DNA of 14,431 nucleotides from an uncultured Collinsella sp. (GTDB lineage Bacteria > Actinomycetota > Coriobacteriia > Coriobacteriales > Coriobacteriaceae). Location: NCBI GenBank assembly GCA_900549085.1, contig URMO01000054.1, forward strand, positions 1-14,431. The letters run 5' to 3'. A program made the translations under genes and the position numbers. Shown in pieces: positions 13,799 to 14,431 of the stretch. Below the pieces are notes generated by a model, which worked only from the letters and a program-made list of their open reading frames with translations, was not told where the DNA came from and made no database searches. Position 1 is the stretch's first letter; every line of letters begins with the position of its first letter.

Positions 13799-14431
13799 TT
13801 ACGCCTCAAGCGCAGCCTTGAACCAACTTGTAATACTCGTAGGGTGCGTAATGGCGGTGCCGACGACAACGGCCCACGCGCCGGCGTCGATTGCAGCGCG
13901 AGCCTCTTCGGGCGTATGTACGCGACCCTCGCAAATGATGGGAAGGCCGGGGAATTCCTCGGTCGCCTGACGCAGGAGCGGCAGGTCGGGACCATCGGCC
14001 ATGGTGCAGTCGATGGCGGCGACGCCGTGAGAAAGCGTGGTGGATACCAGGTCAAAGCCCATATCAACAGCACGGCGAATGTCCTCGATGGTGGCACAGT
14101 CGGCCATCAGGAGCACACCCTCCTCATGCAGCGGGCGGAAAGTATCCTCGACCGTCTTACCATCGGGGCGCGGACGATCGGTGGCGTCGATCGCGACGAT
14201 ATCGGCACCGGCAGCAACGCAGGCGCGAGCGTGACGCAGCGTCGGCGTGATGTAAACGCCCTCGTGCCCATCCTTCCACAGGCCGATAACAGGAACCTCA
14301 CAGCGGCCCTTAATGGCGGCAATGTCGGCAAGGCCCTGGCAGCGAATGGCGGCGGCGCCGCCAAGCTCGCAAGCACGGGACATTTGAGCCATGGTCTCGG
14401 GTGTGCGAAGCGGCTCGCCCATATACGCCTG
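13799..14431 (-). CDS. nanE: N-acetylmannosamine-6-phosphate 2-epimerase NanE (5' end cut by window)
   Basis: Converts ManNAc-6-phosphate to GlcNAc-6-phosphate in sialic acid and N-acetylmannosamine breakdown. About 210 residues are present; the frame continues off the edge (Gln-Ala-Tyr before the internal Met at 14422), and roughly 15-25 N-terminal residues are missing. The TIM-barrel family features are visible: GEPLRTPETM near the start, VIGLWKD with the catalytic Lys, VAIDATDRPRPDG, MADCAT, and IICEGRVHTPEEA with the catalytic Glu, followed by VVVGTAITHP. The C-terminus is complete. It is followed by a terminator, so it is probably the last gene of a unit extending beyond the window, plausibly sialic acid or amino-sugar genes. 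Family identification is firm; the pathway partners are unseen. Confidence 0.92.
   Translation of the reverse strand, partial: QAYMGEPLRTPETMAQMSRACELGGAAAIRCQGLADIAAIKGRCEVPVIGLWKDGHEGVYITPTLRHARACVAAGADIVAIDATDRPRPDGKTVEDTFRPLHEEGVLLMADCATIEDIRRAVDMGFDLVSTTLSHGVAAIDCTMADGPDLPLLRQATEEFPGLPIICEGRVHTPEEARAAIDAGAWAVVVGTAITHPTSITSWFKAALEA

Overview
This is a stretch of core chromosome in which every gene I can support reads on the minus strand. The organism is probably a high-GC Gram-positive anaerobe of the Coriobacteriia, most likely Collinsella-like. The grounds are the high GC content with strong avoidance of TTA, CTA and TCA codons, a RapZ whose P-loop has Arg where Lys is usual (as I recall for actinobacterial RapZ), WhiA, and a single-gene lipoprotein OppA. 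The genus is inference, because no rRNA or other taxonomic marker is present.

Layout by coordinate, which is the reverse of transcription order: (1) 1-314 is non-coding and holds five stem-loops, the largest a nested 127-bp palindrome just downstream of oppF. (2) 315-6257 is a complete oligopeptide ABC importer, transcribed oppA-oppB-oppC-oppD-oppF. oppA has a promoter-like sequence upstream and is separated from oppB by a 156-nt spacer with a strong stem-loop; the other four genes are tightly packed. (3) 6552-6806 is secG, flanked by terminators. (4) 6965-11650 is a lower-glycolysis cluster transcribed gap-pgk-tpiA-gpmI, converting triose phosphates to 2-phosphoglycerate. A terminator-like hairpin splits gap from pgk, and pgk-tpiA-gpmI are overlapping or nearly so. 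(5) 11844-13700 is rapZ-whiA, a nucleotide-binding/RNA-adaptor protein and a cell-division/sporulation-type regulator. (6) 13799-14431 is the 3' part of nanE (ManNAc-6-P epimerase), cut by the window edge.

The genes combine peptide uptake, central carbon flux, protein export and amino-sugar metabolism. Every coding gene belongs to a well-known family, and I see no convincing undescribed multi-gene system. The points worth a second look are non-coding: the nested palindrome at 172-298, a LacI-type operator candidate upstream of gap, the terminator between gap and pgk with a near-palindrome after it, and a terminator hairpin directly abutting the rapZ ribosome-binding site, which has two competing starts. 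No tRNA, rRNA, CRISPR array, insertion sequence or prophage gene was seen.
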